A stretch of 27,500 nt of DNA from Prorocentrum cordatum (GCA_963575745.1 CAUYUJ010014003.1:60001-87500); one strand, 5' to 3'; shown: positions 1 through 8,200, numbered from the stretch's first letter. Program-made: numbers and translations. Notes: generated by a model not told the origin, from the letters alone.

Positions 1-1378
1 CTAAGACGCCTCGCCGCCTCCTGAGAGCGCCTGCCCCCTCCCGCTGCCGCCCGGGGCCCCCCGCCGACGTGTGATGGCATCGGCGCGCCCTGTTCGCCTC
101 CGCCGCCTGCAGCAGGCCTGCCCGCTTCCCGGGCCCCGAGCCCGGCCCCGGGTCTGCACCCCTGGTGGGCGGGCGGGGTGTGCTTACACTATGGCATTGC
201 TTCTGGGTGATTTTTGTGTGGCCTGGCCCCCCGCTGCGCCCAACCACGCGGTCCGAGCGTCAATCGTCGGCGACGAAGAGTGCGTGCATGAAAACACCGA
301 TGCAACCGCTCAAGATTACACACGGGAGGCGAACAATGCAACCACCCACGGTCCCTAATGATTTGTCACCTACGTTTCTGAGCGTGGAGAGCAAGCGTGG
401 CCGTCTGCTGGAAACTCTCGTCGGATACGACAGAGCCACGGACGACTGCGCCAAACTGGTATGACGAAAACAATAACAACATAAACATGCACTTTCGGAT
501 GTCTGCGCGGAACCTCGAAAATGCTGTCATGAATTGCGTAATGGACGATGACGAGTACGGCCACGACGACGTCGGTGACCGCGACGCCAGAGGAACAGCG
601 ATGACGACGGCGGCCACGACTCGACGGGAAGCGGCGGGCGCCGTCCGCCAGGAGGCCCGTGAGGACAAGCTCGGTGGTGCCGAGCTCCCTTCTCTGCGGC
701 CGCCTTCGCAGTGGGTGGTCCTTCCGGGCGCCGCCGTGCCTGAGGAGGGCGGCGATTGCCACGGCCACGATATGAAAGACGGCGGCGACGACAATGCCAA
801 AGACGACGACGGCGATAATGCCGGCAAGGAGGGGATGGCAGGGGCGACAAAAACGGCGATCACGACGACGACGACTACGACGGCAAAGGCGACGATGACG
901 ACGGCGACGGCGACGCCGCCGACGAAGGGAGGGGGGGGCACGGGGGCAGAGGGGGGCGGGAAATGAGGGGGGAAGACAAAGAGACTGATGACCAGGGGCA
1001 AGGAGGGAAAAGAGGAGGATTTGCCTCGCCGGCCACAGGGCAGAATGTAAGAACATGCGGCCTTAGGCCGACTCTGCTGCACGAGTGGCTTCCTCGCGTT
1101 GACGGATCCTCTCCGGTAGGGCCGACATCCCAGGTGTCGCGACCAACCCCGCTCGCGAGGAAAACGAGGAGGCAAGGCCGTACTCTGCTGCCTTGACCAG
1201 CAGATACTTGGCCGAGGCACGACAAATGGCGCCAGCACTCGAAACAACCGTGCCCTCCGATCTGTGGTGACGGTGGAAGCCTTGGCGAATTCGCTTGAGC
1301 GCGCCGCGCCCACACGGACCAGGCTTGCCATCGCAGCTGCCCCCAAGACGGTAGCACACCTTACTCGTTCAAGCGCCA
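1..1378. other. GC-rich DNA without a recognisable gene
   Basis: Open frames run in several phases on both strands, up to about 340 codons on the minus strand. Their translations are Arg/Pro/Ser/Val-rich or Thr/Asp-rich and change character where the base composition changes, as expected of compositionally open DNA. No domain was recognised. Positions 540-930 are rich in GAC/GACGG trinucleotides (Asp/Thr-rich on one strand, Val-rich on the other), which explains the longest frames. Confidence 0.5.
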
Positions 1379-1998
1379 CATCGGAAGCAGATCGGCAACG
1401 AGGCGAATTACCTGTCCTGCGCTAAAATCCTGCACAGCATGTGGCCGCGCTCGCCCCCAGCGCCTTGCCCCCGTCGGGGGGCCGTGGGCAGACCTGCACA
1501 GCTCGTCGTCGGACGGCTTTCCCCAAGCACTAGTTTGAAACACTTCGCGCATGGGGCAAAATGCGGGATTTCCCTCGCCCCCAGGATCCAGGATGGCCCA
1601 GTCGTGCCAATCGATGGCGCGCGGGGCCCTCGCTTTGATCCCAGGGGTCGCGGGTTCACCCGACGCAAGTGGAGTTTCGGGAAAAAAGGCAATGAACTTC
1701 ACCGAACATGGCCACCAGTTTTCGGAGCGTGTTCGCAAGAGGCTCCGCACGCTGGCTGCCCACAACTCTCTTGCCCCCCCCCCCCCTGGCGGAAGCGCAG
1801 CCACCGCCCTCTCCGAGAGCTGGGCAGGAGCGCCAGGCGAGAGGCGCCAAGCCAGGCTGCCCCTCCTCCCAGAAGGCTCGCCTCCGACGGCCGGCAAGAA
1901 CGTCGCCGGGGCCTAGCTGGGCCAGGGCAGCGCCAGGGAGCCAGGCGGACGGCCCCCAGGCAGTCACCGCGTGCCTCGCAGAGACCCGAAGCGAGGCA
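1379..1998. other. Unassigned DNA between the GAC-rich region and the segmental duplication
   Basis: Frames of about 180 codons (minus) and 310 codons (plus) overlap here, but neither shows a motif I recognise, and the plus frame runs on into the tandem GATCCTGCAA repeats. A weak tRNA-like sequence lies at 1594-1663 and a C-run at 1776-1786. No gene is supported. Confidence 0.4.
1594..1663 (+). repeat. Weak tRNA-like sequence, possible tRNA-derived SINE head
   Basis: TGGCCCAGTCG at 1594-1604 fits the RNA polymerase III A-box consensus TRGYNNANNNG. About 48 bases later, GCGGGTTCACCCG at 1650-1662 resembles a degenerate B box and T arm. Between them is an anticodon-arm-like stretch around CTTTGATC. 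The spacing is possible for a tRNA or SINE, but the cloverleaf cannot be closed, there is no matching acceptor stem, and the B box is imperfect. It may be chance or a decayed SINE head. Confidence 0.22.
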
Positions 1999-2019
1999 TC
2001 GGGGATCTGCTGGCCCGGG

Positions 2020-2200
2020 TCAATCCAGACCCGGGTCAGTCAAGCTTTGCAGAATCCTGCAAGATCCTGCAAGATCCTGCGCCCAAACCCGGGTCAGCGC
2101 GAAGGATCCTGCAAGATCCTGCTGGATCCTGCACTCAAACCCGGGACAAAGCGACCCTGGCCCTGCAGGATCCTGCAAGATCGGGCGCTCTGGGACCCCC
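2020..2200 (+). repeat. Tandem GATCCTGCAA-type minisatellite
   Basis: The 10-bp phrase GATCCTGCAA recurs in short runs separated by phrases containing CCCGGGTCAG. The same arrangement lies in the second duplication copy at about 5712-5870, with different copy numbers, so the array has changed length since the duplication. Confidence 0.8.
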
Positions 2201-2235
2201 GTCTGCATTGACCCCCGTCTCGAGGCTTCCGAAGG

Positions 2236-2550
2236 CAGCTCCCGAAGGCAGCTCAAGAGAGCAATGCTGGGGTTCTCACCCGGCTGGGCCGTCTGGGGGA
2301 GACCAGGCCACACCGTCCCTAGAATGCCAACCTTTTTCTCATGCACATGGTCAGGTGCCAGAAGCACAGCAGCATAACCCGCGCGATTCAGCTTAACGAG
2401 CGCGAACTGACTCGCAGAGCCATCGACAACAATCTGGGTGTCAGCAGTCAATTCACAATAACGCTCGACCGATGCTGGCTCACCCATGGGCCCTTGGAGG
2501 ACGGGTTTCGAGGTCAAGGCGCAGGGGCGGGGTCCCGGGCTGGGCCGCAA
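2236..2550 (-). pseudogene. N-terminal half of an RNase H domain (retrotransposon remnant, copy A)
   Basis: RNase H domains of LINE elements degrade the RNA strand of the RNA/cDNA hybrid. Read on the minus strand from 2550, residues about 38-46 give TQIVVDGSA, the first RNase H strand with its catalytic Asp (codon 2422-2424). It is followed by RAGYAAV and then GTVWPGLPQTAQPGEN with a Glu (codon 2275-2277) where the second catalytic acid is expected. The frame then leaves the domain after SIALLSCL and enters the GATCCTGCA repeats, so the third and fourth acidic residues are absent. It is downstream of, and on the same strand as, the RT fragment at 3.7-4.1 kb, as in one decayed LINE. Domain identity is by motif only; a non-LINE origin is possible. 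Confidence 0.5.
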
Positions 2551-2587
2551 TCGAACGAGACAAATATTCTTTCATATGCGCAGTTCT

Positions 2588-3667
2588 GGACGGCATGAAT
2601 CTCTCTTTTTTGGGGAGATGCCCGCGGCATGCTTCGACGACGGTCGGATGCGAGCACAAGAACTGCCTGTGGACATGGAATCGGGCTCTCCGCGCAGAGG
2701 GCACTCCATGCCCGAAACGCAACCCGACGCTTTCAAACGATCCGCTGTCCAACGGGCACCAGAGAAGCAAGCAGAGAGCCATCACTTCTGTCGACCGTCG
2801 AACGTCTCTGAACGAAGAATTCGCTTAAGAAGATCGGGTGAGACACGAGCGGCGCGCCGCTGAGCAGCGCTGGGGAGGTGCAGAGCAGGTCGATCATATA
2901 TGGTCGTGCGTCGCGCCAGGCCCGCCGCCTTCCAACCGATCCGCTGCAGACTGAGCAACGTCCTGTGACGTGGGGTCCCAGGACTTCTTCCAGCCCGTGG
3001 CCTCTAGATCGAGCTCATGACCCTTGGCCGCGCCCCTCCAGATCTGCATGTGGCCGCGGAGCGAGAGCGGGGAAATGTCGGGCCTCGTAACCGATCACCA
3101 CAAACTCTTGGCATGGCGCAACTGACTGTCTCCACGCGGGGTCGCCGTGCAAAACCATCTAGGGCGTCAAAGGGGCCCCTCGGTGAGCAGGGCTTTGGCC
3201 GGCAAGGTGGACGCGCTGGAGAGGTCTGAGTTCGCAGTCTGACACGCCTAAGTCCCTAGATTCATAGCCAGCATCAGCACGAACACCAGCAACGTAAATC
3301 CTGTGCAGTCTGGATTGGTCCCGAGTATATATTCGACGATACTGCGACGGAAGCCGACGACGTTTCTTCATCACCCTAACCTCTCCTCCCTCTCGCCCCT
3401 TCCTCTTGCAAGCTCGACGCTTAACTGGGGCCAAGTCCACGCGCGGCGAGACGGCCGCGTTGGTCGCGGCTTATGGACAAGCCGCGCGCAAGCCACGGCA
3501 CAGACGACTGGCGAGGCGCTGTGAAGAGGTAAAGGTGACGGCCGTGTCCTCCGCCAGACGGACGTTCAGCCTGCTGGTGCTGGGTTCGATCCCCGCCCTG
3601 GCGATGCTAGCTACACTGGCATCCTCATCGCCGTGGGCCGCAACAGAGTCATCGTCGACGCAGGAAC
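2588..3667. other. Unassigned stretch
   Basis: Only short overlapping frames occur, with no recognisable domain. A B-box-like GGTTCGATCCC lies at 3582-3592 with no matching tRNA body. I see no gene, array or long palindrome. Confidence 0.4.
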
Positions 3668-4115
3668 CTAAGAAGACCTCGACATGCCTCTGGGACTACA
3701 TGTCAAAATCAAACATTGCGTAAGCCTTGGCGAACACATCGTTGCGCATGTCGCCCGCGGGGAGCCCATGTTCAGCATGGCGGGCCAAAGGAGTGATTGA
3801 CCCCCAAACCTCAGGGTCCGTGGGGGGCCTCCAGGGGTTATGCAACGTCTGAACAAGGACCATGGAGGTCCTCCAGAAGACGGCTCTATCACGGAGCCAC
3901 ACCATAATGAACGACTCAGAGTATTGCAGCGCAGCACAGATAAACCAAACGCGAACAGGCGATCCCAGGAGAAGAATAGGTCGAAGTCCACCCATAGGCT
4001 TCTCGAAGAGTGACATCAGCATGCATCCACCGGAAATGCACTGGGAACACACCTATACGCTCGGCGGCCTCGTCGATCATCGCAAGGACCTCCTGCCCCA
4101 GGTCGCCAGCCCCGC
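3668..4115 (-). pseudogene. Reverse-transcriptase fragment, frameshifted (LINE remnant)
   Basis: RT copies element RNA into DNA. On the minus strand one frame reads EVLAMIDEAAERIGVFP (about 4055-4105), and a second frame continues with KPMGGLRPILLLGSPVRVW (4001 down to about 3945). This resembles the fingers region of LINE RTs, where a Lys-Pro-x-Gly-Gly-x-Arg-Pro-Ile segment is followed by a hydrophobic stretch and an Arg-x-Trp. The two parts are in different frames, so at least one frameshift lies near 4020-4050. The palm motif with the two catalytic Asp was not found; the frame ends at 3696. The RNase H fragment at 2236-2550 lies downstream on the same strand, consistent with one broken element. 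The call rests on motif recognition only. Confidence 0.42.
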
Positions 4116-4663
4116 ACGTGAAGGGAAGGGGCGCGCGCGCCTAGTTATTGAGGCCCGACTTCCCGGACCCCCTGCAGGGTTGGTCTCTGCCGCGGAGGAG
4201 GAGGGCAGGCGCGCCTGAGCGTGCCCAAGCCCGGCGCGGCGTGCTCGAGGGAGCCGCCCGCCAGGCCCACCAATGTTACGTCGGGCATGTCCTCCTACAG
4301 GCGGATTCTGGAGGAACAGTGAAAAATAGTCCAGAATAAATTCAGAAATTGTACACCATCGCCCCCAGACTACTTTTCACAATTTTTGAATATTCTTCCT
4401 GCAGAGGGACACGCCCGACTTGAGACAAGTGCCCAGGACCAGCGACGGCGTGCGCACAGCCGCCGGGTGGGCATGGGCCGCTTCGGCTGGGCGGTATAGC
4501 CCCAGGGGGCTGCGCAGCCAGGCGTGACGACGCTGCCGGGGCCCGCCCCAGACCACCCGCAGGCGCACGCTCCAGGCACCCGGTGGCTCGACAGGAGCCG
4601 GCGCTGCCGCGCCTGGCACCAGAGGCGCCGGCGAGGCCTGCTGCGGGGCAGCAGTGGCATCAA

Positions 4664-4722
4664 CGAGGGCTCGCGTCGGCATCGACCACCTGACAGGTGG
4701 TCGGTGCCGACGCGAGCCCTCG
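4664..4722. repeat. 59-nt near-perfect palindrome
   Basis: Two 29-nt arms (4664-4692 and 4694-4722) flank a single A at 4693. The arms begin and end with CGAGGGCTCGCGTCGGCA and its complement. Only one position is not Watson-Crick (T4682, which would make a T-G or G-U wobble). Such a sequence can extrude as a cruciform in DNA or fold as a long hairpin in RNA. Confidence 0.95.
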
Positions 4723-4852
4723 CAGCCTCTTCCCGCCGCGCGCAGTGCTGCCTCACCGAGGCTGGGCGCACTGCAAGCCAGCTCTAAGCGACTGGACACC
4801 GCGGAGCTCCACGGCGACTTGCTCAAGGGAGCGCCAGAGGCCCGCTTCGAGT

Positions 4853-4920
4853 GGCGGATGGATGCCAGTCGCCGGGAGCGCATCTCATGGCAAATACCTG
4901 ACCGCTGCCGCCTCCTCCTT
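4853..4920 (+). repeat. Short dispersed repeat, copy 1
   Basis: Shares GTGGCGGAT, then GAGCGCATCTCATGGCAAAT (4876-4895), then ACCTGACCGC and CCTCCTCC with 5180-5253. The second copy has an extra CATCGTCGTC-type insertion before ACCTGACCGC. Confidence 0.8.
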
Positions 4921-5022
4921 CTACTCCTCCTCATGCGCCTCCTCGAGCCTCGCTTCATAAGCTAGAGTGTTCTTTCTTTCGTTCGTGCTCACTGCTGACA
5001 GAAACAGCTCAGTTGCCTGCTG

Positions 5023-5051
5023 TAAACTCTCTCTCTCTCTCTCTCCCTCCC
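5023..5051 (+). repeat. (CT)n microsatellite
   Basis: An uninterrupted CT dinucleotide run is followed by a C-rich tail. Confidence 0.9.
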
Positions 5052-5179
5052 CCCCTCGTGGGGGCTCAAGCCTTTCTGGTGTTGGATCAAGCTGGCCTAC
5101 CCGTTAGGGGGGGCTATATCAGGGCCTCACCCGCCCCGTGCTTGGTAGGCTTCCGCCGTGGCGGCGGGGGCCCGCCCCG

Positions 5180-5253
5180 CGTGGCGGATACCTGCCAGAC
5201 ACGGCGAGCGCATCTCATGGCAAATCATCGTCGTCATCACCTGACCGCGGCCT
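5180..5253 (+). repeat. Short dispersed repeat, copy 2
   Basis: Second copy of the repeat at 4853-4920; the shared 20-mer is at 5206-5225. The orientation is the same. Confidence 0.8.
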
Positions 5254-5290
5254 CCTCCTCTGGGGGAACAAATGGGGCATAAGCACAAAA

Positions 5291-5429
5291 ACTCAGAGGT
5301 CCGCGCGGATTTCTGGGATCGGCGCTCGACCTCCTCTCCCTGGCACGCGGAGCGCGCCAGGGGCGGCGCCGGAGGCGCCGCCGGGGGGGTCCCAGCGCCG
5401 ATCCGAGAAATCCGCGCGGACCTCTGAGT
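5291..5429. repeat. Foldback element FB1 with nested hairpins
   Basis: Arms 5291-5326 and 5394-5429 are complementary at 35 of 36 positions; the left arm starts ACTCAGAGGTCCGCGCGGAT. The interior holds two smaller hairpins, each with a GGA loop: TGGCACGC/GCGCGCCA and GGCGGCGCC/GGCGCCGCC. The outer flank to about 5460 matches, in inverted orientation, the left flank of FB2 at 7719. There is no coding capacity; this looks like a short non-autonomous foldback or MITE-like repeat. Confidence 0.9.
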
Positions 5430-5462
5430 CTTTATGTTTATGTCATTATTCGTTCCCCTAGC

Positions 5463-5609
5463 TCGGGGGCGACGACGGGGGCGAATAGCCCAGGGGAGAA
5501 CAATACATGTATACAATGACGCCGATGGTCCATGCCTGCGGCGAAGCTCCCGGGCGAACACGTGTAATGACCGCCCCTGGGCTGTTCGTCCACATCGTCG
5601 CCCGCGACT
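5463..5609. repeat. Second imperfect foldback, adjacent to FB1
   Basis: GGGGGCGACGACGGGGGCGA at the left, continuing to AGCCCAGGGG at 5496, is complementary with a few mismatches to CCCCTGGGCTGTTCG through GTCGCCCGC at about 5576-5609. The loop of about 80 nt contains ATACATGTAT. The sequence is unrelated to FB1. Confidence 0.75.
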
Positions 5610-5690
5610 ATCCTCCTCTTCCTCGAGCCTCACTGCACCTGCGCGAGTTTTCGTTACGTTTGTGCTCCCTGTTGGCAAAGGCAGCGAGAG

Positions 5691-6270
5691 TCGGGGATCT
5701 GCTGGCCCGGGTCAATCCAGACCCAGGTCAGTCAGGCCTTGCAGAATCCTGCAACATCCTGCAAGATCCTGCACCCGAGCCCAGGTCAGTGCGCAGGATC
5801 CTGCAGGATCCTGCAACATGACCCGGGTCAGGTCGACCCTGGCCCTGCAGGATCCTGCAAGATCGGGCGCTCTGGCTGGCCCCCGTCTGCGCTGACCCCC
5901 GCCTCGAGGCTTCCGAAGGCAGCTCCCGAAGGCAACTCAAGAGAGCAATGCTGGGGTTCTCACCCAGCTGGGCCGTCTGGGGGAGACCAGGCCACGCCGT
6001 GCCTCGAATGCCAACCTTTCTCTCATGCACATGGTCAGGCGCCAGAAACACAGCAGCATAACCCGCGCGATTCAGCTTAACGAGCGCGAACTGACAAGCA
6101 GAGCCATCGACAACAATCTGGGTGTCAGCAATCAATTCACAATAACGCTCGACCGATGCTGGCTCACCCATGGGCCCTTGGAGGACGGGTTTCGAGGTCA
6201 AGGCGCAGGGGCGGGGTCCCGGGCTGAGCCGCAATCGAACGAAACAAACATTATTTCAGATGCGCAGTTC
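5691..6270 (+). repeat. Segmental duplication, copy B (about 580 bp)
   Basis: Direct-orientation counterpart of 1999-2587. Past 6270 it breaks into unrelated DNA that leads into a GGA tract. Its tandem GATCCTGCA section differs in copy number from copy A. Confidence 0.85.
5920..6234 (-). pseudogene. N-terminal half of an RNase H domain (copy B)
   Basis: Same truncated RNase H-like segment as in copy A, read on the minus strand from 6234: TQIVVDGSA with Asp codon 6106-6108, RAGYAAV, then PGLPQTAQLGEN with Glu codon 5959-5961. It ends in the same place, running into the GATCCTGCA array, so truncation came before the duplication. The substitutions I can see relative to copy A mostly change the amino acid (for example Ser to Cys after VDGSA, Leu to Arg before GTxWPG). 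This fits neutral decay rather than selection for function. Confidence 0.5.
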
Positions 6271-6396
6271 CCGGCCTCGGCACGCGGGACGCCCTGCGGG
6301 AGCCGGGCGACGGGCTCGCGGCCGCGCCAGAGGCCCTTCTGGAGGGCGACGGGCTCAAGGAGGACAGCGGCGCACCGCCTCTCGGCGGGGGGGTGG
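6271..6396. other. GC-rich junction before the GGA tract
   Basis: Contains short repeated phrases (GGCGACGGGCTC twice, at about 6306-6317 and 6347-6358). Nothing else was recognised. Confidence 0.5.
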
Positions 6397-6628
6397 GAGG
6401 AGGAGGAGGAGGAGGAGGAGGAGGAGGAGGAGGAGGAGGAGGGCGGAAGAGGAGGAGGAGGAGGAGGAGGAGGAGGAGGGGGAGGAAGGGAGGAGGGGGG
6501 CGGAGGGGGAGGGCGGAGGGGAGGGCGGAGGAGGGAGGAGGAGGAGGAGGAGGATAGAGGAGGAGGAGGAGGAGGAGGAGAGGAGGAGAGGAGGAGGAGG
6601 AGGGAGGAGGGGGAGGAGAGAGGAGGAC
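6397..6628 (+). repeat. (GGA)n polypurine tract
   Basis: Almost pure purine on the plus strand, built of GGA/GAG with G-run interruptions. It is the left arm of a large inverted pair with 6857-7081. Long Glu/Gly/Arg frames on one strand and Pro/Leu/Ser frames on the other are simple consequences of the repeat. Confidence 0.95.
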
Positions 6629-6647
6629 AGCGGGCCTGGCCTCGAAT

Positions 6648-6808
6648 CGAAGCACAAGAAGACCTCGAAGCTTCGACACCACGGTCCTTGGGCCCGAAAC
6701 TCGAAGCAACGGTAGTTGCTGGCCAGATTTGGGGCCATTCCCGACGCCGACGCGAAGCACAAGAAGACCTCGAAACATCGACACAACGGTCCTGGGCCGA
6801 ATGCCTCG
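6648..6808 (+). repeat. Two-copy tandem repeat, period about 107 bp, between the GGA and CCT arms
   Basis: GAAGCACAAGAAGACCTCGA occurs at about 6652 and 6758. Each is followed by a TCGACAC-ACGGTCCT-GGGCC stretch. It fills most of the spacer between the two arms. Confidence 0.85.
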
Positions 6809-6840
6809 GCTATTTCGTGCCTGCGGCAGCGTCTGCATAA

Positions 6841-7082
6841 ATCCTCTCCCTCTCCCCACCCCTCCTCCTCCTCCTCCTCCTCCTCCTCCTCCTCCTCCTC
6901 CTCTCCTCCTCGTCCTCCTCCTCCCCTCCTCCTCTCCTCCTCCTCCTCCTCCCTCCTCCTCCTCCTCCTCCTCCTCCTCCTCCTCCTCCTCCACCTCCAC
7001 CTCCACCTCCACCTCCACCTCCTCCGCCCTCCTCCTCCTCCTCCTCCTCCTCCTCCTCCTCCTCCTCCTCCTCCTCCCCCCC
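6841..7082 (-). repeat. (CCT)n polypyrimidine tract
   Basis: Almost pure pyrimidine on the plus strand, including a short CCTCCA sub-run at about 6990-7022. It is the inverted partner of 6397-6628, so the two arms could pair over roughly 200 bp with slippage. Confidence 0.95.
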
Positions 7083-7110
7083 ATCGACAGGGGGTTGGCT
7101 CGGGGGGGAT

Positions 7111-7215
7111 ACGTCGGCGATGCATCGCCGATAGAACGGCGATAGGCCCCCGATAGCGAGTCCGCGCGTTCCTGGGCGAGACGGGCTATCGGGCCCCCAT
7201 CGGCCATGCATGGGC
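7111..7215 (+). repeat. Palindrome-rich repeat, copy 1
   Basis: Begins with the perfect 18-bp palindrome TCGGCGATGCATCGCCGA (7114-7131). It continues with CCCGATAGC facing GCTATCGGG around TCCGCGCGTTCCTGGGCGAG. A diverged direct copy lies at 7489-7608. Confidence 0.8.
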
Positions 7216-7488
7216 GAGCGGGGGCCGACGCTGGGGCAGCTGAAGGGTCTGAAACAGCAGTCCGGCGCGATGTTCCACCCTGGCCCCGGGGCCCCAAAGC
7301 GGCCCCTGGAGGCCGAGCCCAAAACCTCGAACCTTGTCTCCCCCCTCCCTTCCTGCTCGCCGGAGGCAACGCTGGGCCACCTCAGACCCCCCAAGCCGGC
7401 CTGCATCCCCCCGCCGAGCCGATCCTCCCCCTACCTGAGGGGCAGCGACAGGGAGGGGCGGGCTCATGGGGTTGGAAGCATCATCTTG
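7216..7488. other. Spacer between two palindrome-rich repeats
   Basis: GC-rich, Pro/Ser/Gly-type translations in all frames, and no recognisable gene. Confidence 0.5.
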
Positions 7489-7608
7489 GAATCGCCGATG
7501 CATCACCGAATGATACATCAGCGAAACGTCCCCGATGGTGAATCCGCCCGTTCCCAGGCGGGATGGGCTCTCGGGCCCCTATCGGCGATCAGTGGGTGAT
7601 TGAGGGGT
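7489..7608 (+). repeat. Palindrome-rich repeat, copy 2
   Basis: Diverged copy of 7111-7215, sharing CGCCGATGCATC, TCCGCCCGTTCCCAGGCG, GGGCTCTCGGGCCCC and TATCGGCGAT. Its first palindrome is broken by substitutions. Confidence 0.7.
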
Positions 7609-7718
7609 CGATGCATCCCCCCCTGAGGGTGCCCCTGGCCCAAGGTGCTCCCGGCTTTCCGCTCTAGTTTGGAGCCCCTGGGGCCCCCCTGGGGCTCGCC
7701 AGGGGTGCACTGGACAGG

Positions 7719-7840
7719 GGAACGAAGAATGACACAAACATAAAAACTCTGAGGTCCGCGCGGATTTCCTGGATCCGCGCTGGAGCCCCCTCCATGGCGC
7801 GCGGAGCGCGCCAGGGGGCGGCGCCGGAGGCGCCGCCAGG
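7719..7840. repeat. Foldback element FB2, right arm lost
   Basis: The left arm reads ACTCTGAGGTCCGCGCGGAT (from 7747) and leads to the two nested hairpins with GGA loops, both perfect here (TGGCGCGC/GCGCGCCA and GGCGGCGCC/GGCGCCGCC). After the second hairpin the expected right arm is replaced by unrelated sequence. The outer flank, GGGGAACGAAGAATGACA, is the inverted counterpart of the right flank of FB1. Confidence 0.8.
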
Positions 7841-7969
7841 GGGCCCCGTCGGCCAAGACGCGGCATGCACCTCCGCCCGCCCCCCCCCCCTGTGGGGCAC
7901 CCCGGCTGCGTGCCGGAGGCGTCCCCGCCACCTGCTGCTGCTCCAATTTCTGGCCTGCTTCCTGCACAG
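7841..7969. other. Insertion-like stretch between FB2 and FB3
   Basis: GC-rich with a C-run at 7879-7889. It separates the truncated FB2 from FB3 and has no recognised feature. Confidence 0.4.
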
Positions 7970-8070
7970 AATCTCGGGGTTCCGCGCGGATTTCTTGGAG
8001 CGGCGCTGGGCCGCTCCGCGAGCCAGAGGGGGGGTCCAGCGCCGATCCAAAAATCCGCGCGGAGCTCCGA
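7970..8070. repeat. Foldback element FB3
   Basis: The arm at 7978-8009 (GGTTCCGCGCGGATTTCTTG, then GCGGCGCTGG) is largely complementary to 8036-8068. The 26-nt centre, beginning GCCGCTCCGCGAGCCAGAG, matches that of FB4 at 27.3 kb rather than the GGA-hairpin centre of FB1 and FB2. Confidence 0.88.
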
Positions 8071-8085
8071 CCGCGTGTGCTTGTG

Positions 8086-8200
8086 AAGCTGTTCCTTCTT
8101 CGGCGCCTCTCCGCCAACTTCGCGTACCAAAAAACGGCACAAACATAGTAAGGTGGTAACCTTCTGTCACAGAATGAGCTCGACCACAAGAGACCTTCCA
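8086..8200 (+). repeat. Dispersed repeat following FB3
   Basis: Shares CTTCGGCGCC, CTCCGCCAAC, GTACCAAAAAA, CGGCACAAACATAGT, TCACAGAA and GAGCTCGACCACAAGA with 27384-27500, in the same order and orientation. FB3 plus this flank therefore form one longer repeat family with FB4 plus its flank. Confidence 0.88.

Larger units (their letters stand above)
1999..2587 (+). repeat. Segmental duplication, copy A (about 590 bp)
   Basis: Matches 5691-6270 in the same orientation, from a shared TCGGGGATCTGCTGGC edge to a shared TGCGCAGTTC edge. Most differences are single substitutions, many of them transitions, plus small indels in the tandem GATCCTGCA part. The copy holds a tandem-repeat segment (2020-2200) and a minus-strand RNase H fragment (2236-2550). 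The two copies are about 3.1 kb apart. Confidence 0.85.
4116..5022. other. Unassigned GC-rich DNA with internal short repeats
   Basis: No gene is recognised. The stretch holds a 59-nt palindrome at 4664-4722 and one copy of a dispersed sequence of about 70 bp at 4853-4920 that returns at 5180-5253. Minus-strand frames here are Arg/Ala/Pro-rich and unremarkable. Confidence 0.45.

Noticed and set aside
366-1379. 337-codon minus-strand frame, Val/Ser/Pro-rich
   Set aside because: GAC-rich low-complexity DNA beneath it, several overlapping frames equally open, and no recognised domain.
3552-3604. tRNA-like end with GGTTCGATCCC and possible acceptor pairing CGCCAG/CTGGCG
   Set aside because: Only about 52 nt separates the pairing ends, the T stem has a mismatch and no D or anticodon arm fits.
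1999-6270. LTR retrotransposon hypothesis for the 580-bp direct repeats
   Set aside because: The repeats contain part of an RNase H coding region and a minisatellite; no primer site or terminal TG/CA was seen.
6251-7369. 372-codon minus-strand frame with Glu-, Arg- and Pro-rich blocks
   Set aside because: Crosses the GGA and CCT tracts; each block changes with the DNA repeat underneath.
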